Shown here piece after piece: positions 42,973-50,494 of a DNA stretch of 64,000 nucleotides (its first letter is position 1; each line of letters opens with the position of its first letter). The notes beneath the pieces were generated by a model, which did not search any database, had not been told where the DNA came from, and saw nothing but the letters and a program-made list of their open reading frames with translations. Source of the stretch: Acidiphilium multivorum AIU301 (GTDB taxonomy: Bacteria; Pseudomonadota; Alphaproteobacteria; Acetobacterales; Acetobacteraceae); assembly GCF_000202835.1 (NCBI RefSeq), contig NC_015186.1, forward strand, positions 3,443,501 to 3,507,500. Reading direction: 5' to 3'. The translations under genes were made by a program, and so were the position numbers.

Positions 42973-44214
42973 TCAGAGGGTGAGGGCGGGTTTCGCGGCG
43001 CCGGGGATTTTCGGGTCGATGGTGATGAGGGCGCCGTCCCGCCATTGCTGGAGGGTGACGAAACTTTCCCGGTTCTGGCCCGTGGTGTCGAAGCGGACGC
43101 CCCAGCCATTCGCCAGGCTGCCGCGCGGGCGGCTGATGGCTGTGAGCGATGCCGGCAGCGGCTTGCCGGTGCGCAGCGCGTCCAGCGCCAGCGTGGTGCC
43201 GACATGGGTGGTAAGGCTCGCCCCGCCGCGCGGTGGGGCGGCATAGCGCCGCTGATAGGCTGCCGCGATCGGTGCCGAGTCCTCTCCGTAAAGCGGGTTG
43301 CCAATCACCATCGTATTGTCGAGCGCGGGGCCCAGCGCCGCGCCCGTCTCGGCGAGGCCATAGCCAGGCCCGGCCCCGATGATCATCCGGGGCCGCCAGC
43401 CGGCCTCCTGCATGGCCTGGTAGAGCAGCAGCACATGCGCGGTGCGCCCGGCATGGACCAGCAGTTCGATGCCGGCGCGCCGCATCCGCGCGACTTCCTC
43501 GTCGAAATCCGCCGCTTCGGTGGCGTAGGCCATGCTGAGCACGACCGGTAGCCCGGCTCGCCGGCAGGCCGCGAGCATCGCGCCGGCGAAGGAGCCGTCC
43601 GTGGCGCCGATATCGAACAGGAGGGCAAGGCGCAGGCGTTCGGCGCCGGTCTTCCAGCCAGGGATCAGCAGCGTGGTGATCGCCGATTCGGCGGCACTGG
43701 CGAAATCGGTCGTTGTCGTGCAGATGCGGCTCAGGATCTTGAAATCGCGGCGGGTGATGCCATCGGCCGGCGCGTCGAGCTCGACATAGGGAATGCCGGC
43801 GAGTTCGGCGGCGGCGGTCGCGGCGAAGGCGGCTGTCGATGACTGGCTGCCGAGAATCATGGCGATATCGGACGCCTTGCCGGCCTTGCGGATCATGCCG
43901 CGGATCGCCGCGTCGGGGTTTGCCGCATCGGCGCGGAGGACTTCAATGTCGGCGTCGATCCCGGCTCGCGCCGCATCGATCGCGAGTTCGACGCCGCGCC
44001 AGGCTTCGTCGCCGAGAAGCGTCTGGGCACCGGTCTCGGGAAACAGCGTCCCGATCAGCAGGTGCTTGCGTTGCTTTTCCGTGGCGTGAATCGACGCAGG
44101 CCGGGCGCCGCGGATCGATAGTCCGGCAGCGCCGAGGCCCCCGATGAAGGCGCGACGGGGCAGCAATCTCTTCACGGGCGGGCGGAGCGTGGCGGTTGCT
44201 CGTTCATGGATCAT
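42973..44214 (-). CDS. Tat-exported ABC transporter substrate-binding protein (type I, Leu/Ile/Val-like)
   Basis: A 413 aa periplasmic binding protein with a twin-arginine-type signal (LLPRRAFIGGLGAAG, Arg20-Arg21) and the Peripla_BP_6 fold: LLIGTLFPETGAQTLLGDEAWRGVELAID, then ILGSQSSTAAFAATAAAELAGIPYVE. Homologues bind branched-chain amino acids, amides or aromatic acids. No permease or ATPase gene is adjacent, so it is an orphan here. The start at 44214 is inside an AT-rich divergent promoter region shared with the quinone oxidoreductase gene. Confidence 0.85.
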   Translation of the reverse strand: MIHERATATLRPPVKRLLPRRAFIGGLGAAGLSIRGARPASIHATEKQRKHLLIGTLFPETGAQTLLGDEAWRGVELAIDAARAGIDADIEVLRADAANPDAAIRGMIRKAGKASDIAMILGSQSSTAAFAATAAAELAGIPYVELDAPADGITRRDFKILSRICTTTTDFASAAESAITTLLIPGWKTGAERLRLALLFDIGATDGSFAGAMLAACRRAGLPVVLSMAYATEAADFDEEVARMRRAGIELLVHAGRTAHVLLLYQAMQEAGWRPRMIIGAGPGYGLAETGAALGPALDNTMVIGNPLYGEDSAPIAAAYQRRYAAPPRGGASLTTHVGTTLALDALRTGKPLPASLTAISRPRGSLANGWGVRFDTTGQNRESFVTLQQWRDGALITIDPKIPGAAKPALTL

Positions 44215-44301
44215 ATATATAGGTGATGGAAGTGTGCGGATAGGCGCCGGAATTGTCGCGCCACGGGTCCATGGCCGCGCGGACGAGATGAGGAGACGCA
44301 G

Positions 44302-45303
44302 ATGAGCCTGCCAGACAGCATGAAGCATGTGACGTTCGACCGCCCCGGTGGGCCGGAAGTGATGCATGTCGTGACCGGTCCGGTTCCGGAGCCTCGTGAT
44401 GATGAGGTGCTGATCCGGGTGGAGGCTGCCGGCGTAAACCGGCCTGACGTGCAGCAGCGCAAGGGGGCGTATCCGCCGCCGCCGGGTGCAAGCCCGATTC
44501 TTGGCCTGGAGGCGGCGGGAACCGTGGTGGCATGCGGCGCCGCGGTTCACAATTGGCGGATGGGTGACCGCGTGACCGCACTCTGCAATGGCGGTGCCTA
44601 CGCCGAGTATGTCGCGGTGCCGGCGGCGCAGTGCCTGCCGTGGCCTGCCGGCTTCGGCGCGATCGAGGCAGCTTCGTTGCCGGAGACTTATTTTACCGTC
44701 TGGGCCAATCTGTTTGATCTTGGTCGCCTGGCGCCCGGCGACTCCGTTCTCGTTCATGGCGGGACGTCCGGAATCGGCGTCGCCGCGCTCCAGATGGCCC
44801 ATGCTCATGGCGCGAGCGTCTACGCCACCGCGGGCTCGGCTGCGAAGTGCAACGCTTGCCTCGAACTTGGCGCGACCGCTGCAATCAATTACCGTGAGCA
44901 GGATTTCCTTCATGAGATCAAGGCACTGACGGCGGGCAACGGGGTCGACGTGGTGCTCGACATGGTTGGAGCGCCCTACACCCAGCAGAATCTGCGTGCC
45001 TTGAGGCGTGGCGGGCGGCTGATCCAGATTGCCTTCATGGGAGGCAGTATCGCCAGCAATCTCGATCTCTTGCCGATCATGATAAACCGGCTGACCGTCA
45101 CCGGATCGACGATGCGGCCTCGCAGCACTGCCGAGAAGGGGGGCATTGCTGCGGCATTGCGGGAACGCGCATGGCCTTGGCTCGAATCGGGGAAAATTCG
45201 CCCGGTGATTGCCGAAGCCATGCCCTGGGGAGATGTTGTCCGCGCACATCGCTTGATGGAAGAGAGCGGACATATCGGGAAGATTATTCTTTCTTTCGAA
45301 TAA
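44302..45303 (+). CDS. NAD(P)H:quinone oxidoreductase (MDR superfamily)
   Basis: A 333 aa zinc-independent medium-chain reductase resembling PIG3/Qor: AAGVNRPDVQQRKGAYPPPPGASPILGLEAAGTV near the N-terminus and the nucleotide-binding loop VLVHGGTSGIGVAALQMAHAHGA at about 150-172. Zinc-ligating cysteines of alcohol dehydrogenases are absent. It likely reduces quinones or enones with NADPH in the cytosol. It diverges from the binding-protein gene; an AT-rich dyad follows the stop. Confidence 0.9.
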   Translation: MSLPDSMKHVTFDRPGGPEVMHVVTGPVPEPRDDEVLIRVEAAGVNRPDVQQRKGAYPPPPGASPILGLEAAGTVVACGAAVHNWRMGDRVTALCNGGAYAEYVAVPAAQCLPWPAGFGAIEAASLPETYFTVWANLFDLGRLAPGDSVLVHGGTSGIGVAALQMAHAHGASVYATAGSAAKCNACLELGATAAINYREQDFLHEIKALTAGNGVDVVLDMVGAPYTQQNLRALRRGGRLIQIAFMGGSIASNLDLLPIMINRLTVTGSTMRPRSTAEKGGIAAALRERAWPWLESGKIRPVIAEAMPWGDVVRAHRLMEESGHIGKIILSFE

Positions 45304-45336
45304 AGATACTCCCATGCTCCTACGGTCCATAACGAA

Positions 45337-45362
45337 CGTGTCTAATATGAAATTATGACACG
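45337..45362. repeat. Inverted repeat after the quinone oxidoreductase gene
   Basis: CGTGTC TAAT / ATTA (t) GACACG with a 5-nt centre, 33 bp after the stop. Lacks a T-tract, so an operator is as likely as a terminator. Confidence 0.5.
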
Positions 45363-45492
45363 CGTAGAGATCTAAAATTCTCCATATGATACGAAATCGA
45401 ACTTTCCAGAAATGATAACGGAAAGTTTTTATTTTAAACTCAAATTTTTAGAAATTGCCTAAAATTTTCGTCTAATATGTTAGTTAAATCTA

Positions 45493-45506
45493 AAAACAAT
45501 TGTTTT
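45493..45506. promoter_or_regulatory. 14-bp palindrome AAAACAATTGTTTT
   Basis: A perfect palindrome 86 bp upstream of the beta-roll gene start, within the AT-rich island; candidate operator by symmetry and position. Confidence 0.4.
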
Positions 45507-45591
45507 GAAAAGGCAAAGTTTCTCTTGCCTGCCACGCCAGTTCAGGATAATTGAGAATCATTCATGTAAGGGTTTTTCAGGAGTTTACGGC

Positions 45592-46866
45592 ATGAGTTCA
45601 TATATTACAGTCATAGGTGGCGTGAACAATTCCGCCACTCATGTCAGCGGAATTGTTCAGGTTCCCGCAAGCGGATTGAGCGGCACGAGCTTGGCGTCCC
45701 TTCAGTCGATCGTTGATGTGGTCAACGCGGCCGTTGCTAACGGCCAGTCGTCTTTGGTCAACTTCGATGCGATTGCCGGGAAAACTGCAACGTTTGCTGG
45801 TTCCAGTTCTTCTGGTGGGATCTATGAGATCACCAACACGGACAGCACTGGCGCGTCGGCTGCCGGCACCGCGAACAATATCAGCGTCACAGTTCCGTCG
45901 AGCGCCAATGAGGTTGTCGTTCAGGTTCCGGGCACTGTTTCGGTTGCCGGTAACGGGTATACGTCAACCTATCTGATCGGTTCACAGAGCAATGCCGTCA
46001 TCTCGACCAATGGTAGCGCGGCGCCATCCGGCAATTCGGGTTCGAACCCCAATCAGATTTACGATCTGGGGGGCAACACGACCATTTACGCGGGTGGCGA
46101 TAATCAGGCCACGCTGAGCGGTGGCCTTGACCGCTTCAAGGTGCTGACCGGAAACGATACGGTTCTGGCCACCGGATCAGCCTCGGTTCAGGCGGGCGTT
46201 CCCACCGGCTACGCCGGCACGCTGGATTTTATCAACTCCAGTTCGGCGCAGGCAACGGTGCTTGGCGGCCACGGTTCGGTGACCGCGTTCGGCGGCAATG
46301 CCGGTGGCCTGCTCTACGGCGGCACAGGCGGTAACAACTCGTTGATCGGCGGCAATGGCGGCGTTTCGCTGGTGGGTGCGGGCAACAACGATTACCTCCT
46401 CGCCGGTGGCGGGGGAGCTACTACTTCCGCGCTCAATAACGATCTGTTTGCTGGACCAGGCAACGAAACCCTGATGGCGAGCTCCGTCACGCAAAACAAC
46501 CTTTTCGCTGCGGGTTCGGGGACCGACATCATTTCGTCCGCCGGTTCCGGCAGTCAGGCGTTCTTCGCGGCAACCGGCTCGGCGACGATGTATGGTTCGA
46601 CCGTTTCTGGCGCCACCAACACCTACTTCTTCTCGTCCTCGCTGCAGGGCGGCGGCGGCAACGACGTGCTTGAGAACTTCAATTCGAAGACCGACAACAT
46701 TGTCATTCTCAGCGGTGTCAACATTGTAAGTGTCACTGGTGCGAACAACGGCAATTACCCCACCGGTGCCGCGCTCGTCACCCTCTCGGACAATACGCAG
46801 ATCACCATGGTTGGCTACAATGCCAGCAACCTGCAGAAATTTGTTGGAGGCTCGATTATCACCTGA
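45592..46866 (+). CDS. Gly/Ser/Asn-rich beta-roll protein, probably secreted (type I-like)
   Basis: A 424 aa protein without a Sec signal peptide, rich in Gly, Ser, Asn, Thr and Ala and nearly free of Cys. The middle (about residues 160-330) has degenerate repeats such as NTTIYAGGDNQATLSGG, NNSLIGGNGGVSLVGAGNNDYLLAGGGG, recalling hemolysin-type calcium-binding beta-rolls but lacking the strict GGxGxD nonapeptides. The C-terminus (NDVLENFNSKTDNIVILSG) resembles RTX/serralysin C-terminal modules read by type I secretion. No ABC exporter genes are adjacent. AGGAG precedes the ATG. It is the only gene here behind an AT-rich island. A surface adhesin or matrix role is inference. Confidence 0.7.
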   Translation: MSSYITVIGGVNNSATHVSGIVQVPASGLSGTSLASLQSIVDVVNAAVANGQSSLVNFDAIAGKTATFAGSSSSGGIYEITNTDSTGASAAGTANNISVTVPSSANEVVVQVPGTVSVAGNGYTSTYLIGSQSNAVISTNGSAAPSGNSGSNPNQIYDLGGNTTIYAGGDNQATLSGGLDRFKVLTGNDTVLATGSASVQAGVPTGYAGTLDFINSSSAQATVLGGHGSVTAFGGNAGGLLYGGTGGNNSLIGGNGGVSLVGAGNNDYLLAGGGGATTSALNNDLFAGPGNETLMASSVTQNNLFAAGSGTDIISSAGSGSQAFFAATGSATMYGSTVSGATNTYFFSSSLQGGGGNDVLENFNSKTDNIVILSGVNIVSVTGANNGNYPTGAALVTLSDNTQITMVGYNASNLQKFVGGSIIT

Positions 46867-46894
46867 CGTCTATTTTGGACGGGACATTTGAGCC

Positions 46895-46924
46895 AGCCCC
46901 GGGCCTTGTGCCCGGGGCTTTTTA
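46895..46924 (+). terminator. Strong rho-independent terminator of the beta-roll gene
   Basis: The perfect 9-bp stem AGCCCCGGG/CCCGGGGCT (46895-46903 and 46911-46919) with a 7-nt loop runs into TTTTTA. Confidence 0.93.
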
Positions 46925-47008
46925 GTTGCCGAGCGGCGAGTTCAATAACGGCGATATCACCTGGCAATGTCACGTCGCGACGCCGCTGGCAGGGTACGCC
47001 GATTGATG

Positions 47009-47794
47009 TCAGCGGCGCAGGGCCATCCGGATCGGCCCTTCACGGCGGCCGTGGGTGAACTGATCCACCATGTCGTTGCCGCTGTTCATGACCGTGGCGG
47101 CATCGCCTTCCCACACGATCTTGCCGTCCTGCAACATGGCGATCCGGTCGCCGATACGCTGGGCACTCGCCATGTCGTGCGTGATGGTGATGGATGTCGA
47201 ACCGAGGCGCTTCACGCAATCGACGATCAACCCATCGATCACGGCACCCATGATGGGGTCGAGCCCCGTCGTCGGTTCGTCGAAGAACATGATTGACGGT
47301 TCGGCGGCAATCGCCCGCGCCAGGCCAACGCGTTTCTGCATGCCACCGGAGAGCTCGGCCGGCGACAACTCGCCGACGCTGGCATCAAGGCCGACCTGAG
47401 CGAGCACACGGGCTGCGACCGTGCGCGCCTCGGCGCGGGTAACGCGGCCGCGTGCCAGCAGCCCGAACGCGACGTTTTCCCAGACTGGCCGGCTGTCGAA
47501 CAGCGCGCCGTTCTGGAACAGCATCCCGATCTGGTCGCGCAGCGCGCGGGCGCGCGCCGGCCGCGCGGTGATCAGGTTTTCCCCATCGATCCAGATTTCG
47601 CCCTCATCCGGCGGGATCAGGCCGAGAATGCATTTCAGCAGCACCGACTTGCCGGTGCCCGACCCGCCGATGACGACGGTGCTCGTCTTCGGCATCACGT
47701 CGAGATCGACACCGTCGAGCACCCGCTTCGCGCCGAAGCTCTTGCGCAGCCCGCGGATGCGAATCTTCGGCTCGATGGTCCCGCCGCCGCTCAC
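47009..47794 (-). CDS. mlaF: ABC transporter ATPase, MlaF-like (phospholipid transport)
   Basis: A 261 aa ATPase with Walker A GGSGTGKS (residues 43-50), Q-loop LFQNGALFDS, signature LSGGMQKRVGLARAI, Walker B IMFFDEPTTGLD and switch His in ITHD. The GALFDS and GGMQKR variants are typical of the Mla/Ttg2A group, which moves phospholipids between the membranes. It starts with GTG overlapping the mlaE stop (GTGA). A substrate-binding MlaD gene does not follow; the operon ends here in the window. Confidence 0.9.
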   Translation of the reverse strand: MSGGGTIEPKIRIRGLRKSFGAKRVLDGVDLDVMPKTSTVVIGGSGTGKSVLLKCILGLIPPDEGEIWIDGENLITARPARARALRDQIGMLFQNGALFDSRPVWENVAFGLLARGRVTRAEARTVAARVLAQVGLDASVGELSPAELSGGMQKRVGLARAIAAEPSIMFFDEPTTGLDPIMGAVIDGLIVDCVKRLGSTSITITHDMASAQRIGDRIAMLQDGKIVWEGDAATVMNSGNDMVDQFTHGRREGPIRMALRR

Positions 47795-48573
47795 GAGAAG
47801 AACGCCTGGGTCATCAGATAGTCCAGTGCCAGGATCAGCACCGAGGCGGAGACCACCGCCGCCGTGGTCGCACCGCCAACGCCCTGCGCGCCGCCGCGCG
47901 AGCGGTAGCCGTGAAAGCACCCCATCAACGCGATCACGAAGCCGAACACCGCCGCCTTCACAAGCCCGGAGACGACATCGTTGCTGTGCAGGTAGTTCAC
48001 GGTGTCGCGCAGATAGGCGTTGGGCTCGAAGCCGAGCCTGACGGTGGAGACCAGGAAGCCGCCGGCCACGCCGAGAATGTCGGCGATCACCACCAGCAGC
48101 GGCAGGGCGATCACCCCGGCGAGCAGGCGCGGGGTGACGAGATAGCGCATCGGATCGGTGGCGAGTGTGGTCAGCGCGTCGATCTGGTCGGTCACCCGCA
48201 TCGTGCCCATTTCCGCGGCAATCGCCGAGCCCGCCCGCCCCGCGACCATCAGGCCGGCCAGCACCGGGCCGAGCTCGCGGGTGAGCGACAGCACCACCAC
48301 GCTCGCGATCACGCTCGAACTGTCGAACCGGGAAAAGCCGATATAGCTCTGCAGCGCCAGCACCATGCCGGTGAACACGGCGGTGAGGGCGACGACCGGC
48401 AGGCTCGAATAGCCGATTTCCATCAGCGCGCGGCCGAAATTGCGCAGATGGAAGGGCGGGCGCACCAGGCCGGACAGGCCGGCGGCGGCGAAGAGCGCAA
48501 GTTCGCCGAGCATGATCACGAAGCCGAGCGCAAGGCGGCCGAGAGCGGCAATCGGGTCGAGCACGAGATTCAT
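47791..48573 (-). CDS. mlaE: ABC transporter permease, MlaE-like
   Basis: A 260 aa MlaE/YrbE permease with five or six hydrophobic segments. The family core is present: TAVFTGMVLALQSYIGF, LTRELGPVLAGLMVAGRAGSAIAAEMGTMRVTDQIDAL and a C-terminal GGATTAAVVSASVLILALDYLMTQ. It forms the inner-membrane channel of the Mla phospholipid transporter with MlaF. It lies 8 bp after alr and overlaps mlaF, so it belongs to the dnaB-ecsC-alr-mlaE-mlaF unit. Confidence 0.92.
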   Translation of the reverse strand: MNLVLDPIAALGRLALGFVIMLGELALFAAAGLSGLVRPPFHLRNFGRALMEIGYSSLPVVALTAVFTGMVLALQSYIGFSRFDSSSVIASVVVLSLTRELGPVLAGLMVAGRAGSAIAAEMGTMRVTDQIDALTTLATDPMRYLVTPRLLAGVIALPLLVVIADILGVAGGFLVSTVRLGFEPNAYLRDTVNYLHSNDVVSGLVKAAVFGFVIALMGCFHGYRSRGGAQGVGGATTAAVVSASVLILALDYLMTQAFFS

Positions 48574-48581
48574 GCGCCGGA

Positions 48582-49655
48582 TTATACCGATTTCACGACC
48601 CGCCGATAGCGCGGGCCGAGCGAGGTCAGAATCTCGTAACCGATCGTGCCGGCCTCGGCGGCGATGGCATCGATGTCATGGCCCGGGCCGATCAACTCGA
48701 TGACGTCGCCGGGCGCGATGTCGGGATGTTCGGTGACGTCGAACGTCGTCAGGTCCATCGACAGCCTGCCCGCGACCGGGATGATCTTCCCCTGCCAGCG
48801 CGCCGTCAGCCGGTTCGACAGCGACCGCGGCAACCCATCGGCATAGCCGACGCCGATCGTCGCGATACGCGAGGGCCGCGCCGCCCGCCAGGTGCCGTTG
48901 TAGCCGACGGTCTCGCCCGAAGCGATCGCGCGGATCTGCAGGATGGGGGCGGCGAGGGCGATGGCCGGGCGCATCGGATTCGCCGCCGTCGGTGTCGGGT
49001 TGCCGCCATAGAGCGCATAGCCCGGCCGCGCGAGGTCGGAGCCGAACCCAGGGCCGAGAAACAGGCCCGAGGAGTTGGCAAGGCTGGTCCGCAGCCAGGG
49101 GAACCGCGCGGCGAAAGCGGCGAAACGCTCGCGCTGCGCGGCATTCGCCGACGCATCCGGCTCCTCCGCGGCGACCAGATGCGTCATCACATGCGTCAGG
49201 CCCAGCCCGTCGAGAAGAGTCGGATGGGCGATGAGATGGGCCGCCTCGTCACGATCGAGGCCGAGCCGGTTCATCCCGGTATCGAGATGCAGGAACGAAG
49301 GCGGCGCCTCGTCATCGCCAGCGGCGCCGCGCCAGCGCGCGCAGGCCGCGAGCGAGCCCAGAACCGGCCTCAGCTCCCGCGCGCGCATCGTTTCCTCCTC
49401 GCCGGGCGGGCAGCCATTGAGCACGCCGATCCGCGCCGCCGGCAACAGGGCGCGCAGGGAAAGGGCCTCATCCAGCGTGGCGACGAAAAAGCTGCGGCAG
49501 CCGGCAGCGGCGAGGGCAGGGGCGATCAGCGCCGCGCCGAGTCCGTAGGCATCCGCCTTCACCACGCCGGCGACCTCCCCCGCATGGCGGGCGGCCAGCG
49601 CCTGCCAGTTGGCGGCGACGGCGCCGGGGTCGATGGTCAGGGTCGGGTGGTTCAT
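48582..49655 (-). CDS. alr: Alanine racemase
   Basis: A 357 aa fold-type III PLP enzyme converting L- to D-alanine for peptidoglycan. The Schiff-base lysine is K33 in AGVVKADAYGLG, the opposite-face catalytic tyrosine is in IGVGYADGLPR, and HLDTGMNRLGL and GRLSMD are conserved. Its ATG overlaps the stop of the EcsC-family gene (ATGA), so expression is tied to the replicative helicase operon. Biosynthetic versus catabolic (DadX) role cannot be separated, but the context favours biosynthesis. Confidence 0.95.
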   Translation of the reverse strand: MNHPTLTIDPGAVAANWQALAARHAGEVAGVVKADAYGLGAALIAPALAAAGCRSFFVATLDEALSLRALLPAARIGVLNGCPPGEEETMRARELRPVLGSLAACARWRGAAGDDEAPPSFLHLDTGMNRLGLDRDEAAHLIAHPTLLDGLGLTHVMTHLVAAEEPDASANAAQRERFAAFAARFPWLRTSLANSSGLFLGPGFGSDLARPGYALYGGNPTPTAANPMRPAIALAAPILQIRAIASGETVGYNGTWRAARPSRIATIGVGYADGLPRSLSNRLTARWQGKIIPVAGRLSMDLTTFDVTEHPDIAPGDVIELIGPGHDIDAIAAEAGTIGYEILTSLGPRYRRVVKSV

Positions 49656-50494
49656 GCGGCGTTGCGGAACAGTTGCCGGCGCTCCCGCAGTCGGGCGACA
49701 TGCGCATCGAAACAGGCGCGCACCCGCTCGGGATCGTGCCGGCGCTCAAGGTCGCGAATGGTGAAGTGAACCTGGGCCATGGTCTGGAAATGGCTCATGA
49801 ACAGGTAATTGGCGCCTGCCCCCGACAAGGCGCCGACAAGCGGCACGAGGGCCGCCATCGCCTGTTCGGACAGCATGACGGAAAAGCGCGCGGCGACCGT
49901 GCGCAGGAACAGCGAAAGCGGCGCATGGGTCAGCGCGCCGCGCACCGCCCAGTAGCTCGCCTCGACCTCGCCTTCCTCGTCGCGGATCGTGCCGAAGCCG
50001 AACACTTCGAGGCAGGCGCGCCGGGTTTCGAACGCGTCGATGTCCTCGCCATGGCTGCGGGCGATCTCGGCGATGGCGCGGAACATCATCGCCATGGTGA
50101 ACGGAATGTCGGCCAGCGAGAGCGGGCCGCCGGCGAGGCCCGAGATCGCCCCGCTCGCCGCGACGGCGCCGCGATAGACCCGTTCGGAGGCAGGCCCCGC
50201 GCGGCGCGGCGCAAGTCCGGCGCGCGAGACGTCGAGCAGCGACCACAGAGCTTCGGAGGCGTAGTCCTCGATCGCCCGGCGGCTGTTCGGCAGGAACAGG
50301 TTCAGCGCGCGTTCCGCCGCGCCCACGGTGCCGCGGCCGATCCGGCTCAGCAGGCGGGCGAACAGCCCGTGCGCCGCGACATAGCGCTCCGCCGCCTGCG
50401 CGATCCGCGCAAGGTCGGCCTCGGGCAGGCCGGCGCAGGCATTGCCGCCTGATGTCGCCATCGCGCGCACTCCTTCCGTTCGCTCACCGGTCAT
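49652..50494 (-). CDS. EcsC family protein
   Basis: About 280 aa (269 if ATG 50461 is used). The EcsC domain covers residues about 70-230: GAISGLAGGPLSLADIPFTMAMMFRAIAEIARSHGED, then LEVFGFG and VPLVGALSGAGANYLFMSHFQTMAQVHFTIRDLER. In Bacillus ecsC accompanies an ABC transporter; the biochemical function is unknown. It overlaps dnaB upstream and alr downstream, both by ATGA, and sits with Mla transporter genes, which may hint at a membrane-linked role. Confidence 0.85.
   Translation of the reverse strand: MTGERTEGVRAMATSGGNACAGLPEADLARIAQAAERYVAAHGLFARLLSRIGRGTVGAAERALNLFLPNSRRAIEDYASEALWSLLDVSRAGLAPRRAGPASERVYRGAVAASGAISGLAGGPLSLADIPFTMAMMFRAIAEIARSHGEDIDAFETRRACLEVFGFGTIRDEEGEVEASYWAVRGALTHAPLSLFLRTVAARFSVMLSEQAMAALVPLVGALSGAGANYLFMSHFQTMAQVHFTIRDLERRHDPERVRACFDAHVARLRERRQLFRNAA

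Larger units (their letters stand above)
45304..45591. other. AT-rich gene-free island (288 bp) upstream of the beta-roll protein
   Basis: Unlike the rest of the window, this stretch is strongly AT-rich. It contains a dyad CGTGTC-TAAT...ATTA-GACACG (45337-45362), a 10-bp direct repeat GTCTAATATG (45340-45349 and 45470-45479, exactly 130 bp apart), a stem AAATTTT...AAAATTT around 45443-45467 and the 14-bp palindrome AAAACAATTGTTTT (45493-45506). It probably carries the promoter and silencing or regulator sites of the downstream gene; no ORF or structured RNA was recognised. Confidence 0.6.
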
